The notes below the pieces were generated by a model. It had not been told where the DNA came from and did no database searches. It was given only the letters and a program-made list of their open reading frames with translations. A program made the translations under genes and the position numbers. This document shows positions 1 through 9,247 of a DNA stretch of 64,000 bases, piece after piece; the stretch's first letter is position 1, and each line of letters begins with the position of its first letter. The DNA comes from Oscillospiraceae bacterium (GTDB lineage Bacteria; Bacillota_A; Clostridia; Oscillospirales; Oscillospiraceae), in assembly GCA_015067895.1 (NCBI GenBank), contig SVLP01000001.1, positions 124,001-188,000 on the forward strand. The letters run 5' to 3'.

Positions 1-2
1 TA

Positions 3-1013
3 GGCGGCCTTGGGGGCGTCGGAGACGGTCAGCTCGCCGGTGGCTCCCAGAAGTACGCGCACCGCATGGTACGCCGGGGTCAGGTCGCCGGACTCGGTGA
101 GCAGGGCACAGTAATCGTAGCTGGTGATGGTGGGCTGGTACTGGCCCTGGGTGTGGTTCGCGCCGTTCAGGAAGCCGAAATTGGTGCCGCCGTGGAACAT
201 GTAGAAATTCAGGGACGCGCCGGTATCCACCAGCTCCTTCGTGGCGGCGGTGATGTCCTCCACGGTGCGGGTGTGATGGGGCCCGTACCAGTGGTCGAAC
301 CAGCCGCACCAGAACTCCCCGCAGAAGAGGGGGTCATCCCTGCGGAAGTCCCGGAGGGATTTGAAGTTTTCCACAGCACCGCTGCCGAAATTGACGGCGG
401 CGGGAAGCCCCGGCAGGGTGCCGCCGGAGAGCGTCCAGTCGCAGCTGCCGTCGGCGGTGAAGCGCAGGCAGTCGATGCCCCCCTCGTCGTAGATGGCGTT
501 CACGGCGGCCATGTAATCGTGGTCGTTGCCGTAGCTGCCGTACTCGTTCTCCACCTGCATGGCGATGATGGGGCCGCCGCGGGTAGCAAGCAGGGGCTTT
601 ACCAATTCGAATACCTTCAGCAGGTAGGGTCGAAGCTGGTTCAGGAACCGTGCGTCGTTGCAGCGCAGGGGGATGCTGTCTCGCAAAAGACGGCTGGGCA
701 GACCGCCCAGATCCCATTCGGCACAGATGTAGGGGCCGGGCCGCAGGATCACATTCAGGCCCAATTTCTGCGCAGTCCGGATGTATTTTACCAGATCCAG
801 CCGCCCGGAGAAGTCAAAAATGCCCTCTTTGCGTTCGTGGAGGTTCCAGCAGCAGTAGGTCTCCAGGGTGTTGAAGCCGCATTGCCTGAGCTTTTCCATC
901 CGGTCTTCCCAGTATTCCGGGCAGATGCGGAAATAGTGCATGGCGCCGGAGAGAATGCGGTAGGGCTTCCCATCCATGTGGAATTGTCCATTTTCAATGG
1001 TAAGAATGCCCAT
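3..1013 (-). CDS. Beta-galactosidase, glycoside hydrolase family 35 (partial, C-terminus off the left edge)
   Basis: This gene encodes the N-terminal 337 residues of a GH35 beta-galactosidase, which removes terminal beta-galactose from glycans. The start is the ATG at 1013, one base after the upstream gene's TGA. The TIM barrel shows the family signatures: an opening GQFHMDGKPYRILSGAMHYF, the acid/base region IAMQVENEYGSYG, and the nucleophile region FCGEFWCGWFDHW. No signal peptide is visible, so it is probably cytoplasmic and acts on imported galactosides. The 1-base gap suggests co-transcription with the membrane protein gene. Galactose could then enter the galK-galT pathway encoded at 29-32 kb. 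The family call is firm; the exact substrate linkage is not known. Confidence 0.9.
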   Translation of the reverse strand, partial: MGILTIENGQFHMDGKPYRILSGAMHYFRICPEYWEDRMEKLRQCGFNTLETYCCWNLHERKEGIFDFSGRLDLVKYIRTAQKLGLNVILRPGPYICAEWDLGGLPSRLLRDSIPLRCNDARFLNQLRPYLLKVFELVKPLLATRGGPIIAMQVENEYGSYGNDHDYMAAVNAIYDEGGIDCLRFTADGSCDWTLSGGTLPGLPAAVNFGSGAVENFKSLRDFRRDDPLFCGEFWCGWFDHWYGPHHTRTVEDITAATKELVDTGASLNFYMFHGGTNFGFLNGANHTQGQYQPTITSYDYCALLTESGDLTPAYHAVRVLLGATGELTVSDAPKAA

Positions 1014-1014
1014 G

Positions 1015-2082
1015 TCATGCCTCCTGTCCGGTGATGGTTCCTTCCCGCAGCTTCATGGCGGCCACCAGGGAGATGGGTAGCAGCAGCATGCCCAGCAGGC
1101 CAGCCAGCTTCAGACCCACGATCATGGCCACCAGAGTCGCCAGGGGGTGCAGGCCGATGGACTTGCCCACGATCCTGGGCTCCAGGGTGTGGCGGGTGGC
1201 GCAGATGGCCACGTAGAGAAGGATCACGCCCAGGCCGATCTTGAGCTTGCCCATGGCCAGAGCCACCGCGCCCCAGGGCAGCAGGATGCCTCCCACGCCC
1301 AGAATGGGCATCAGGTCGAACACGGCGATGCCGAAGGCCAGACCCAGCTTGTAGGGGATGTCCAGCAGCAGGAACGCGATCCACAGCTCCACGAAGGTGA
1401 TGCAGAACATGATGGAGTAGGACTTGATGTAGACCAGCACGGCAGTTCGGGCGTAGTTCACCACCTGCACCACGGAATCCCGGTGGGAGGCGGGGATCAG
1501 ACGCTTCAGGAACTCCACCACCGTCCGGTAGTCGGCGGCGATGTAGAAGGAGGCCACCACGGTGATGATGATGGTCAGCAGGGCAGCGGGGATGCTGATG
1601 ACGCCGCTGGCCAGGGCCTTGACCGCCCAGCCGGAGAATTGAGTTGCGTACTTGGCGATGGTGGAGGCGGCGGTCTTGCCCAACTCATTGACCAGCTGGG
1701 CCAGGGTCATGTCGATGGGCTCCAGGAACGTCTGGATCAGATCGCCCACCTGCCAGATCACGGGGTAGAGGTGGTCATAGACCAGATCCGGCACACTGGC
1801 GGCGAAATTGCTGATCTCCGAGATGACCTTCGCGGAGAAGAACACCATCGCCCACACCAGCAGCGCGTAAAAGACGATGCATAGGGCCACGGCGGCGTAC
1901 TTGTTGGTGCGCTGGTTCTTCAGCCGCAGCTGGCTCAGGGGCAGCTGGACGATGGAGGCGATCACGAAGCCGATGACGAAGGGCATCAAAATCGGCAGCA
2001 GATACTTCCAGAATACCACGATCAGCGCGGCGACGATGGCATAGAAGGCGGTGTTGATGACGAAATTTTTTTTCATTTCCAT
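1015..2082 (-). CDS. AI-2E/PerM-type membrane transporter (YtvI-like)
   Basis: This 355-residue polytopic membrane protein belongs to the AI-2E transporter (PerM/UPF0118) family. It has an N-terminal pair of helices (about residues 10-45), further helices near 65-85 and 155-185, and a C-terminal cluster (about 215-345). The conserved loop near residues 250-265 (GIAVFDLMPILGVGGILLPW) and the later TLEPRIVGKSIGLHP segment are typical. In Clostridia and Bacilli the closest named relative is the sporulation membrane protein YtvI, but PerM proteins are also linked to ion or autoinducer export, so the substrate is open. The start at 2082 follows an AGAAAGGA site. The beta-galactosidase gene follows immediately. 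Confidence 0.85.
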   Translation of the reverse strand: MEMKKNFVINTAFYAIVAALIVVFWKYLLPILMPFVIGFVIASIVQLPLSQLRLKNQRTNKYAAVALCIVFYALLVWAMVFFSAKVISEISNFAASVPDLVYDHLYPVIWQVGDLIQTFLEPIDMTLAQLVNELGKTAASTIAKYATQFSGWAVKALASGVISIPAALLTIIITVVASFYIAADYRTVVEFLKRLIPASHRDSVVQVVNYARTAVLVYIKSYSIMFCITFVELWIAFLLLDIPYKLGLAFGIAVFDLMPILGVGGILLPWGAVALAMGKLKIGLGVILLYVAICATRHTLEPRIVGKSIGLHPLATLVAMIVGLKLAGLLGMLLLPISLVAAMKLREGTITGQEA

Positions 2083-2123
2083 AAAGCGGGTCCTTTCTGT
2101 GTCGGGCCTGTTTTTCTGAGGCT

Positions 2124-2152
2124 ATTTTCTCATTTCTGACTGGTTCGGTCAA
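2124..2152 (-). promoter_or_regulatory. Candidate promoter of the PerM/beta-galactosidase pair
   Basis: Reading leftward, TTGACC (2147-2152) lies 17 bases from GAAAAT (2124-2129). The -35 is good and the -10 is weak. It points at the gene starting at 2082. Confidence 0.4.
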
Positions 2153-2166
2153 CCCTTTTTTTCGGT

Positions 2167-2183
2167 CTTAAGAATTTCTTAAG
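2167..2183. promoter_or_regulatory. Perfect palindrome next to the rubrerythrin promoter
   Basis: CTTAAGAATTTCTTAAG has perfect 8-base arms around one base and ends 2 bases before the -35 of the rubrerythrin promoter. It also lies upstream of the divergent PerM gene. It has the shape of an operator. A peroxide- or metal-responsive regulator would suit rubrerythrin, but the sequence is not a textbook PerR box. Confidence 0.45.
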
Positions 2184-2185
2184 CG

Positions 2186-2214
2186 TTGACTTTTTCACAA
2201 AAAATGGGTATGAT
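2186..2214 (+). promoter_or_regulatory. Promoter of rubrerythrin
   Basis: TTGACT (2186-2191) and TATGAT (2209-2214) are separated by 17 bases. Transcription would start about 45 bases before the rubrerythrin ATG. Confidence 0.7.
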
Positions 2215-2264
2215 GGTTCCAGGGAGAAACCCCCTGAATTTTCCATATGATGGAGGAGTTTACT

Positions 2265-2804
2265 ATGAGCAACAAGTACGCAGGCACCCAGACTGAGAAG
2301 AACCTGATGGCTGCATTCGCCGGTGAGTCCGAGGCCCGCAACAAGTATACCTACTTCGCCTCCAAGGCCAAGAAGGAGGGATACGAGCAGATCTCTGCCC
2401 TGTTCCTGAAGACCGCTGACAACGAGAAGGAGCACGCCAAGCTGTGGTTCAAGGAGCTGGGCGGCATCGGTGACACCGCACAGAACCTGCTGTCTGCCGC
2501 CGAGGGCGAGAACTACGAGTGGACCGACATGTACGCCGGCTTCGCCGAGACCGCCGAGGCCGAAGGCTTCGTGGAGCTGGCTGCCAAGTTCCGTCTGGTG
2601 GCCGCCGTCGAGAAGCACCACGAGGAGCGTTACCGTGCGCTGCTGAAGAACGTGGAGACCAAGACCGTCTTCGAGAAGTCCGAGGTCAAGGTCTGGGAGT
2701 GCCGCAATTGCGGTCACATCGTGGTCGGCACCGCCGCCCCCGAGGTCTGCCCCACCTGCGACCATCCCAAGGCTTACTTCGAGCTCCACGCTGAGAATTA
2801 CTAA
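2265..2804 (+). CDS. rbr: Rubrerythrin
   Basis: This 179-residue non-haem iron protein reduces hydrogen peroxide in the anaerobic cytoplasm, taking electrons via rubredoxin or NAD(P)H oxidoreductases. Residues 1-140 form the ferritin-like four-helix domain with di-iron ligands in [15 protein letters not shown] and EKHHEERY. Residues 145-179 form a rubredoxin-like domain with paired CRNC and CPTC motifs for one iron. The start was placed at 2265 because TGGAGGAG lies just upstream; an earlier in-frame ATG at 2247 would put that ribosome site inside the coding sequence. The gene is monocistronic, with its own promoter and a terminator at 2816. It is expected to respond to oxidative stress. Confidence 0.95.
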   Translation: MSNKYAGTQTEKNLMAAFAGESEARNKYTYFASKAKKEGYEQISALFLKTADNEKEHAKLWFKELGGIGDTAQNLLSAAEGENYEWTDMYAGFAETAEAEGFVELAAKFRLVAAVEKHHEERYRALLKNVETKTVFEKSEVKVWECRNCGHIVVGTAAPEVCPTCDHPKAYFELHAENY

Positions 2805-2815
2805 GCGCATCTGCT

Positions 2816-2843
2816 GCCCCCGGCATCCGCCGGGGGCTTTTTT
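2816..2843 (+). terminator. Rho-independent terminator after rubrerythrin
   Basis: GCCCCCGGC, loop ATCC, GCCGGGGGC, then a run of T. Confidence 0.9.
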
Positions 2844-2884
2844 GCACCGGGCAAATCCATGTATACAAAAATGCGCATAACCTA

Positions 2885-2914
2885 TTGACAAATGTCTTCC
2901 ATCTGTGGTATAAC
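2885..2914 (+). promoter_or_regulatory. Promoter of the trpBA leader
   Basis: TTGACA (2885-2890), an 18-base spacer and TATAAC (2909-2914). Transcription would begin near 2921, just ahead of the T-box. Confidence 0.7.
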
Positions 2915-2939
2915 AATCCCAACCGAATAAAACCGTTGA

Positions 2940-3184
2940 AGCGGAAATAACGGTGTGTCATGACCCCACAGAGAGTCCGGAAAGCTGAGAGCCGGGCGGG
3001 CCCCAGATCATCAAATGGCCCGCTGAGGGCGCGCGGGAACAGCATTTGCTCAGTATGGCGCGACGCGAAGGCTGCGTCAATGCCGGGGGTGTGCAGGCAC
3101 TCCGCAGAGGGCACGGGTCACACCGTGAAGCAAGGTGGCAGCGCGGAAGTTATTTCGTCCTTGACTATGTCAGGGGCGTTTTTT
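2940..3184 (+). promoter_or_regulatory. T-box riboswitch sensing tRNA-Trp
   Basis: This leader of about 245 bases senses uncharged tRNA and controls trpBA by transcription attenuation. The stem I signature CAGAGAGTCCGG...GCTGAGAGCCGG is present. The proposed specifier codon is TGG at 3016-3018, followed nine bases later by CTGAG. The thrS leader in this window has the same spacing after its ACC codon. The T-box bulge AAGGTGGCAGCGCGG (3132-3146) contains TGGC, which pairs with the GCCA end expected of bacterial tRNA-Trp (discriminator G73). The antiterminator (CAAGG...CCTTG) competes with a terminator at 3156-3184 (CGTCCTTGAC, loop TAT, GTCAGGGGCG, T run). Uncharged tRNA-Trp should therefore switch trpBA on. 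Confidence 0.92.
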
Positions 3185-3249
3185 GTTTGTCACCGCAATC
3201 TGATCCTCCCCCCTGCAAGGGGAGCAACCAACATTTGGGAGGTAATCAC

Positions 3250-4429
<1,180 letters not shown>

Positions 4430-4437
<8 letters not shown>

Positions 4438-5188
4438 TATTTACAAGGCATTTGAAAACGGGAAGGCCTTCATGCCCTTCTTCATCTGCGGTGACCCTGA
4501 CCTGGACACCACCGCCGCCGCCGTCAAGGCCGCCGTGGCCAATGGCGCCAGCCTGATCGAGCTGAACATCCCCTTCTCCGACCCCACCGCCGGTGACGGA
4601 AACATCCAGGAGGCCAACATCCGGGCCCTGAAGGGCGGCGTCACCACCGACAAGATCTTCGACCTGATCGAGGAGCTGCGCAAAGAGGTGACCGTTCCCT
4701 TCGTCATCTCCGGCTACGCCAACGTGGTCTTCTCCTACGGGCCTGACCGGTTCCTGAGCCGCTGTGCAAAGATCGGCGTGGACGGCCTGATCGTCCCCGA
4801 CCTGCCCTTTGAGGAACGAGAGGAATTTCTGCCCTGGTGCGAGCAGTACGGGGTTGACCTCATCGCCATGGTAGCCGCCACCTCCCGGGAGCGGGTGACG
4901 GCCATCGCAAGCGAGGCAAAGGGATTCCTGTATATCATGGCCTGCCCCGGCGGCACCACCCAGGAGCTGAGGGACATCGTGGAGGTCGTCCGCACGGTCA
5001 CCGACATCCCCTGCGCCGTGTGCCTGAGCTCCGAGGATGCCCCCCAGTTCTGGGAGACGGCGGAGCTGGTGGACGGTGTCATCGAGGATGCCCCCATCGT
5101 GGCACTGATGGGCCGCTTCGGCACCGCATCGCCCCGCCAGGTGGGCGCCTACACCCGCCGGGCCGTGAAGCAGCTGCAATCCATTTGA
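4430..5188 (+). CDS. trpA: Tryptophan synthase alpha subunit, divergent active site
   Basis: This 252-residue TIM-barrel protein normally cleaves indole-3-glycerol phosphate to indole and channels indole to TrpB. The fold, length and trpB-trpA overlap are typical, and the catalytic Glu in [10 protein letters not shown] (about residue 40) is kept. Compared with Salmonella TrpA, the LADGPTIQ loop carrying catalytic Asp60 reads TAGDGNIQ, so Gly sits at the Asp60 position and Asp is one residue later. The phosphate-binding GFGIS motif is replaced by VCLSSED, the SGSAIV motif by IEDAPIV, and SRSGVTG by ACPGGTT. It may be inactive as a lyase, have altered specificity, or act mainly as a TrpB activator. 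The start at 4430 follows GAGGGGAGG. Family assignment is firm; activity is doubtful. Confidence 0.88.
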
Positions 5189-5202
5189 TAATTTGACAGA
5201 AA

Positions 5203-5234
5203 AACCTGCCCCCGAGCGGGGCAGGTTCGTTTAT
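5203..5234 (+). terminator. Terminator after trpA
   Basis: AACCTGCCCC, loop CGAGC, GGGGCAGGTT, then a T-rich tail. Confidence 0.85.
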
Positions 5235-5242
5235 TTGGCATA

Positions 5243-5271
5243 TTGTAAATTGTATCCAAAAATGCTATTAT
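5243..5271 (+). promoter_or_regulatory. Promoter of the apgM-like gene
   Basis: TTGTAA (5243-5248), 17 bases, TATTAT (5266-5271), about 49 bases before the ATG at 5320. Confidence 0.6.
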
Positions 5272-5319
5272 GTTGAAACACAAGTGTTCGCGCTGCACGA
5301 ACAGATTGGAGCGTATATT

Positions 5320-6519
5320 ATGAAATACATCATCGTACTGGGCGACGGCATGGCCGACGAGCCCATCGAACAGCTGGGCGGCAAGACCCCCCTGGAATAT
5401 GCGAAGACCCCCGTCATGGATGAGCTGGCCAGCGGCGGCGAGATGGGTATGACCCAGAACGTCCCCCATGGCATGCATCCCGGCAGCGAGGTGGCGAACC
5501 TGGCTGTCATGGGCTATGACCCCGAAATCTACTTCACCGGACGATCTCCCATGGAGGCCCTGAGCGTGGGCGTCCAGATGGAGGAGAAGGACATCATCTT
5601 CCGGGCCAATGTGGTGACGCTGAGCGAGGAGGAGCCCTACGATCAGAAGACCCTGATCGACCACTCCGCCAGCGAGATCGACACCGCCGACACGGATATC
5701 CTGATGGACGCCATCCGGGCGGCCTTCAACTCTGACGAGATCCAGTTCTACACCGGTACCAGCTACCGCAACATCTGCGTGTGGAAGGGCGGCAAGCTGG
5801 TGGACATCGATCCTCCCCACGACCACCTGACCCAGAAGGTCACGGACATCCTGCCCACGGAGCCGATCCTGCGGGAAATGATGGAGAAGTCCTTCGACAT
5901 CCTCAACAACCATCCCCTGAATATCGAGCGGGCAAAGAAGGGCCTGAACAAGGCCAACTCCCTCTGGTTCTGGGGCGCGGGCACCAAGCCCAGCTTTGAC
6001 AGCTTCGAGGGCAAGACTGGCCTGAAGGGTGCCATGATCTCCGCCGTCGACCTGCTCAAGGGCATCGCCGTGGGCGCAGGATTGCTCGTCAAGGAGGTGG
6101 AGGGTGCCACCGGTTCCCTGCACACCAACTACGAGGGCAAGGCCCAGGCTGCCATCGACGCCCTGCTGAAGGACGGCTGCGATTTCGCCTACATCCACCT
6201 GGAAGGCCCCGATGAGATGGCCCACCAGGGTCTGACCATGGAGAAGGTGGAGTCCATCGAGTATCTGGACTCCCGGATCATCGCCCCCGTCAAGGCCGCT
6301 CTGGACGCGGCAGGGGAGAGCTACCGGTTCCTGATCCTGCCGGATCATCCCAACCTGCTGCGGCTGCGCACCCACACCCCCGACCCTGTGCCCTACATCC
6401 TCTACGATTCCACGAAGGTGCAGAAGAAAATCGCCCGTTACTCTGAGCGGGAAGCTGCCGCCACCGGCATTTTTGAGCCCAAGGGCCATAAGCTGATGGA
6501 GCGGTTCCTGAACCTGTAA
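5320..6519 (+). CDS. Cofactor-independent phosphoglycerate mutase family protein (archaeal type, ApgM-like)
   Basis: This 399-residue protein is of the alkaline-phosphatase superfamily. ApgM enzymes interconvert 3- and 2-phosphoglycerate through a phosphoserine and two metal ions. The opening KYIIVLGDGMADEPI is the first metal site, and PGSEVANLAVMGYDPE carries the nucleophilic Ser. YIHLEGPDEMAHQG and LPDHPN carry the later metal ligands. The start at 5320 follows TTGGAGCG. The downstream neighbours are serC and serA, which use 3-phosphoglycerate. Some comparative annotations place relatives of this family as a functional analogue of homoserine kinase, and no phosphoserine phosphatase is seen here, so the true substrate should not be taken as settled. 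Confidence 0.85.
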   Translation: MKYIIVLGDGMADEPIEQLGGKTPLEYAKTPVMDELASGGEMGMTQNVPHGMHPGSEVANLAVMGYDPEIYFTGRSPMEALSVGVQMEEKDIIFRANVVTLSEEEPYDQKTLIDHSASEIDTADTDILMDAIRAAFNSDEIQFYTGTSYRNICVWKGGKLVDIDPPHDHLTQKVTDILPTEPILREMMEKSFDILNNHPLNIERAKKGLNKANSLWFWGAGTKPSFDSFEGKTGLKGAMISAVDLLKGIAVGAGLLVKEVEGATGSLHTNYEGKAQAAIDALLKDGCDFAYIHLEGPDEMAHQGLTMEKVESIEYLDSRIIAPVKAALDAAGESYRFLILPDHPNLLRLRTHTPDPVPYILYDSTKVQKKIARYSEREAAATGIFEPKGHKLMERFLNL

Positions 6520-6530
6520 AACTGATTTCT

Positions 6531-6720
6531 CTTGCCTCCCTCTTTGAGGGAGGGGAACCGCGCAGCGGTGCTGCGCCCGCAGGCGCGTGCGGCGAGCAAC
6601 CGCCGTAGGCGGCTCTTAGCGAGCGTAGAGGGAGTGTCCTGAAATAGAACGTTCAGCGTCTATCGGACAACACTCCCCCAGTCAGCTGACGCTGACAGCC
6701 CCCTCTGGGAGGGGGCCAGG
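6531..6720. repeat. Intergenic palindromic repeat, family A (divergent copy)
   Basis: A roughly 190-base element begins CTTGCCTCCCTC and ends with GGGAGGGGGCCAGG, giving inverted ends. The interior contains several hairpins (CCGCGCAGCGG-like, ACACTCCC/GGGAGTGT). It shares its ends with the better-matched copies at 32681 and 49129. It lies between two same-strand genes and contains no convincing open frame. Confidence 0.65.
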
Positions 6721-6757
6721 AAAGCTACGTATTAATTTTCAATTTGGAGTGAATACC

Positions 6758-7837
6758 ATGTCCCGAGTTTATAATTTTTCCGCCGGCCCTGCTGTTCTGC
6801 CGGAGGAAGTTCTGATCGAAGCCGCAAATGAAATGCTGGATTACAACGGCACCGGCATGTCCGTCATGGAGATGAGCCACCGCTCCGCCGCCTACCAGGC
6901 CATCATCGATGCCGCCGAGGCTGACCTGCGGGAGCTGATGAACATCCCCGACAACTACAAAGTCCTGTTCCTCCAGGGCGGCGCCAGCCAGCAGTTCGCC
7001 GCGGTGCCCATGAACCTGATGAAGAACGGCGTGGCCGACTACATCATCACCGGCGTCTGGGCCAAGAAGGCCTGGCAGGAAGCCAAGCTGTACGGCAAGG
7101 CCAACGCCATCGCCTCCTCCGAGGATGAGACCTTCACCTACATCCCCGACTGCTCCGATCTGCCCATCTCCCCCGATGCGGACTACGTCTACATCTGCGA
7201 GAACAACACCATCTACGGCACCAAGTTCAAGACCCTGCCCAATACCAAGGGCAAGGATCTGGTCGCCGACGTGTCCTCCTGCTTCCTCAGCGAGCCTGTG
7301 GACGTGAGCAAGTACGCCGTCATCTACGGCGGCGTCCAGAAGAACATCGGCCCCGCCGGTGTGGTCATCGCCATCGTCCGCGAAGACCTGATCGGCGACT
7401 GCATCCCCGGCACCCCCACCATGCTCAAGTGGAAGACCCAGGCCGACAACGGCTCCATGTACAACACCCCTCCTGCCTACGGCATCTACATCTGCGGCAA
7501 GGTCTTCAAATGGCTGAAGAAAATGGGCGGCCTGGAGGCCATCGCCGAGCACAACCAGCGCAAGGCCAAGCTCCTGTATGACTTTCTGGATCAGAGCGAG
7601 ATGTTCCACGGCACCGTCCGCAAGGAAGACCGCTCCCTGATGAACGTGCCCTTCGTCACCGGCAACAAGGAGCTGGACGCCAAGTTCGTCAAGGAGGCCG
7701 AGGCCGCAGGCCTGAAGAACCTGAAGGGCCACCGCAGCGTCGGCGGCATGCGCGCCAGCATCTACAACGCCATGCCCATCGAGGGCGTGGAAGCCCTGGT
7801 CAAGTTCATGGCCGAGTTTGAGGCAGAGAATAAGTAA
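6758..7837 (+). CDS. serC: Phosphoserine aminotransferase
   Basis: This 359-residue fold-type I PLP enzyme transfers an amino group from glutamate to 3-phosphohydroxypyruvate, the second step of serine synthesis. It opens with the family signature RVYNFSAGPAVLPEEVL. The FLQGGASQQF segment (about residues 70-80) binds cofactor phosphate, and the PLP lysine is in YGGVQKNIGPAG (about 190-200). The start is ATG 6758, 8 bases after TTGGAG; an in-frame GTG at 6749 overlaps the ribosome site. The gene is followed, after a family B repeat, by serA on the same strand. Serine made here is also the co-substrate of TrpB. Confidence 0.96.
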   Translation: MSRVYNFSAGPAVLPEEVLIEAANEMLDYNGTGMSVMEMSHRSAAYQAIIDAAEADLRELMNIPDNYKVLFLQGGASQQFAAVPMNLMKNGVADYIITGVWAKKAWQEAKLYGKANAIASSEDETFTYIPDCSDLPISPDADYVYICENNTIYGTKFKTLPNTKGKDLVADVSSCFLSEPVDVSKYAVIYGGVQKNIGPAGVVIAIVREDLIGDCIPGTPTMLKWKTQADNGSMYNTPPAYGIYICGKVFKWLKKMGGLEAIAEHNQRKAKLLYDFLDQSEMFHGTVRKEDRSLMNVPFVTGNKELDAKFVKEAEAAGLKNLKGHRSVGGMRASIYNAMPIEGVEALVKFMAEFEAENK

Positions 7838-7847
7838 AAAACTTCCA

Positions 7848-7941
7848 TGTCATTGCGAGGCCGAAGGCCGTGGCAATCCCCGAAAGTTCCGGAATCTTTC
7901 GGGGATTGCCACGCCAGTGTGCGCACTGGCTCGCAATGACG
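7848..7941. repeat. Intergenic palindromic repeat, family B (copy 1)
   Basis: This roughly 94-base near-palindrome begins TGTCATTGCGAGGCC and ends GGCTCGCAATGAC. An inner hairpin is built on GCAATCCCCGAAAG and CTTTCGGGGATTGC. Four more copies occur at 19842, 36830, 54513 and 55695. It separates serC from serA. Confidence 0.85.
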
Positions 7942-7968
7942 GTGACTTTTTAGGAGAGGGAACCCATC

Positions 7969-9132
7969 ATGTATCATATCCATCAACTCAACAAGATCTC
8001 CCCCAAGGGCACTGAGCTGCTGACGGAGGAGTATACCAATACCGAGACCATTGAAAATGCCGAGGGCGTGCTGGTGCGCAGTGCCAATATGCACGACATG
8101 CACCTGCCCGAGAGCCTGCTGGCCGTGGCCCGTGCCGGTGCCGGCGTCAACAACATCCCTCTGACCTCCTGCGCCGACCAGGGCGTCGTGGTCTTCAACA
8201 CCCCCGGCGCCAACGCCAACTCCGTCATGGAGCTGGCCATCTGCGGCATGCTGCTGGGCAGCCGCGACATCGTCGGCGGCATCAACTGGGTGCAGTCCAT
8301 CAAGGGCAGCCCCGATGTGGCCAAGATCGTGGAGAAGGGCAAGAGCCAGTTCGCGGGCAATGAGCTTCGCGGCAAAAAATTAGGCATCATCGGTCTGGGC
8401 GCCATCGGCGGCCCCCTGGCCAACCGCTCCAGAAAGCTGGGTATGGATGTCTATGGCTGCGACCCCCACATCAGCGTGGACGCTGCCTGGCACCTGGATC
8501 GCCATGTCCAGAAGGTCAACGATCGGGAGGAGATCTTCCGCACCTGCGACATCATCACCATGCATGTGCCCCTGCTGCCTGCCACCAGGCACATGATTAA
8601 CGCCGAGACCATCGCCATGATGAAGGACGGCGTCATCATCCTGAACTTCGCCCGTGACGCGCTGGTGGACGACGATGCCATGGCCGAGGCCCTGGCAAGC
8701 CGGAAGGTCAAGTGCTACGTCACCGACTTCCCCAACGAGAAGACCGCCAATATGCCCGGCTGCATCGCCATCCCCCATCTGGGTGCCTCCACCGAGGAAT
8801 CTGAGGACAACTGTGCCAAGATGGCCGTCCGGCAGCTGATGGACTATCTGGAGAACGGCAACATCGTCAACTCCGTCAATTTCCCCACCTGCGACATGGG
8901 CGTCTGCCGCACCGCAGGCCGCATCACCATCCTGCACAAGAACATCCCCAACACCCTGAGCGCCTTCACCACCGCGATGGCCAATGAGAACATCAACATC
9001 GACGGTCTGATGAACAAGAGCCGGGGCGAGTACGCCTACACCATGCTGGATCTGGATCACACCCCTTCCGAGCACGCTGTGGAAGAGCTGAAGAAGATCA
9101 ACGGCGTCATCCGCGTCCGGGTCATTCGATAA
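7969..9132 (+). CDS. serA: D-3-phosphoglycerate dehydrogenase
   Basis: This 387-residue NAD-dependent dehydrogenase makes 3-phosphohydroxypyruvate from 3-phosphoglycerate, the committed step of serine synthesis. Residues about 1-90 and 280-310 form the substrate domain. The nucleotide-binding domain contains GKKLGIIGLGAIGGPLANR (about 125-145), the catalytic Arg lies in LNFARDALVDD, and the His in CIAIPHLGAS. A C-terminal ACT domain (about residues 310-387, from GRITILHKNIPNTLSAF) suggests feedback by serine or another amino acid. The ATG at 7969 follows AGGAGAGGG. It forms a functional unit with serC immediately upstream. Confidence 0.96.
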   Translation: MYHIHQLNKISPKGTELLTEEYTNTETIENAEGVLVRSANMHDMHLPESLLAVARAGAGVNNIPLTSCADQGVVVFNTPGANANSVMELAICGMLLGSRDIVGGINWVQSIKGSPDVAKIVEKGKSQFAGNELRGKKLGIIGLGAIGGPLANRSRKLGMDVYGCDPHISVDAAWHLDRHVQKVNDREEIFRTCDIITMHVPLLPATRHMINAETIAMMKDGVIILNFARDALVDDDAMAEALASRKVKCYVTDFPNEKTANMPGCIAIPHLGASTEESEDNCAKMAVRQLMDYLENGNIVNSVNFPTCDMGVCRTAGRITILHKNIPNTLSAFTTAMANENINIDGLMNKSRGEYAYTMLDLDHTPSEHAVEELKKINGVIRVRVIR

Positions 9133-9143
9133 TGCCAAAATTC

Positions 9144-9175
9144 ATCCCGCTGCACAAAGCTGCAGCGGGATTTTT
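9144..9175 (+). terminator. Terminator after serA
   Basis: ATCCCGCTGC and GCAGCGGGAT around an 8-base loop, followed by T residues. Confidence 0.85.
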
Positions 9176-9247
9176 GGTCGTTTTTCAGGTTGTATATAGG
9201 AACATTCTGCGATACAATAAAAAATAATAAAAAGAGAGGTGTTTGCC

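Noticed and set aside
3046..3249. N-terminal extension of trpB upstream to 3046
   Set aside because: The extension is the T-box leader read as protein; GGGAGGT places the start at 3250.
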